Assembly: GCA_039707465.1 (NCBI GenBank)
Contig: CM077644.1
Location: forward strand, 184,524,962 to 184,588,961
Source: Rhabdophis nuchalis
Taxonomy: Eukaryota > Chordata > Lepidosauria > Squamata > Natricidae
Direction of reading: 5' to 3'
Length of the DNA: 64,000 nucleotides
The position numbers were made by a program, and so were the translations under genes. This document shows, in pieces, positions 63,655 through 64,000 of this stretch; the first letter of the stretch is position 1, and each line of letters begins with the position of its first letter. The notes below the pieces were generated by a model that made no database searches, was not told the DNA's origin, and saw only the letters and a list, made by a program, of their open reading frames with translations.

Positions 63655-64000
63655 GGTTTGGAAAGGAACAAATAGCTATAGTTTGGTAGTTCAGCAGTAT
63701 AAGGTGAATACATTTATCTTCTACCCTTTATAGATGAGTAGAACTGGAGTGTAACCTCTCCTTCAGTTCTCAGACAGTTACCATAGACCTTGCACCAATA
63801 AAATTGCTGGCTCTGGTCAGTGAGCAATTATGTTGCTCTCTTCAGCTCTGCTATCGTTCTTTGCTCTTCAAGTATGGTGGTATTTTAATTATTATTTCTA
63901 ATCTGTAGCACCTGGAAATCCCAGGATGCCTTCATCCAAGCACTTCCCTAGCCTCTTTTTTCATTCTTCACATTAGAGTTAAATGAATCTCTAATGTGGC
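63655..64000. other. Unannotated sequence
   Basis: No gene or clear element recognised up to the window end. Confidence 0.5.

Overview
This window looks like non-coding DNA from a squamate reptile, most likely a snake. That is an inference from the repeat content: CR1/L3 LINEs with short-unit tails, L2 LINEs, L1-type elements, tRNA-derived squamate SINEs, a Penelope-like element (PLE) with a GIY-YIG endonuclease, a likely Bov-B tail and many small hAT transposons. The background is AT-rich. I found no convincing exon of a host gene; every long open frame I could identify is transposon-derived or a by-product of a simple repeat. The window is therefore best read as intergenic or intronic sequence.

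Layout. 0-2.6 kb: a hAT element with a perfect target-site duplication (TSD), an inverted pair of PLE terminal repeats, a tRNA-like plus hammerhead-ribozyme repeat, and the 3' end of an ORF1-only L1-like element. 4.6-7.4 kb: two SINEs, a palindromic hAT MITE, an L2 and a Buster-type hAT. 9.1-11.3 kb: a complete 1.96-kb ORF1-only L1-like element inserted in an L2 tail. 12.3-15.1 kb: a three-level nest of hAT elements and a 130-bp duplicated segment. 17-33 kb: thinly spread LINE and SINE relics, two palindromic MITEs, a solo LTR, nested L2 copies and simple repeats. 34.5-36 kb: a decayed PLE. 38.7-42.2 kb: a second complete ORF1-only element interrupted by a third in the opposite orientation whose 282-aa ORF is intact. 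42.7-44.8 kb: a 5'-truncated L1 ORF2 (reverse transcriptase). 48.4-51.5 kb: Sauria-type SINE, CR1, a cluster of hammerhead-bearing repeats and two hAT elements. 52-56 kb: L2, then an RTE/PLE-like element with an expanded TACC-rich minisatellite, split by a CR1 that is itself split by a hAT. 57-64 kb: a 30-bp-arm hairpin, old L2 pieces, a Tigger-like fragment, a SINE and two hAT elements.

Two observations stand out. (1) A SINE-like family places RNA polymerase III B-box sequence (and in one copy an A box) about 14 nt upstream of a type I hammerhead ribozyme. Five copies are present here, and stem I base pairs covary between them. (2) Four L1-like copies consist of 5'UTR, ORF1 and 3'UTR with no ORF2. 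The two complete copies are almost the same length (about 1955 and 1958 bp) and one copy keeps an intact ORF1. This resembles mammalian half-L1 (HAL1) elements. The ORF2-bearing L1 nearby has a different 3'UTR. Neither observation could be compared with databases here.
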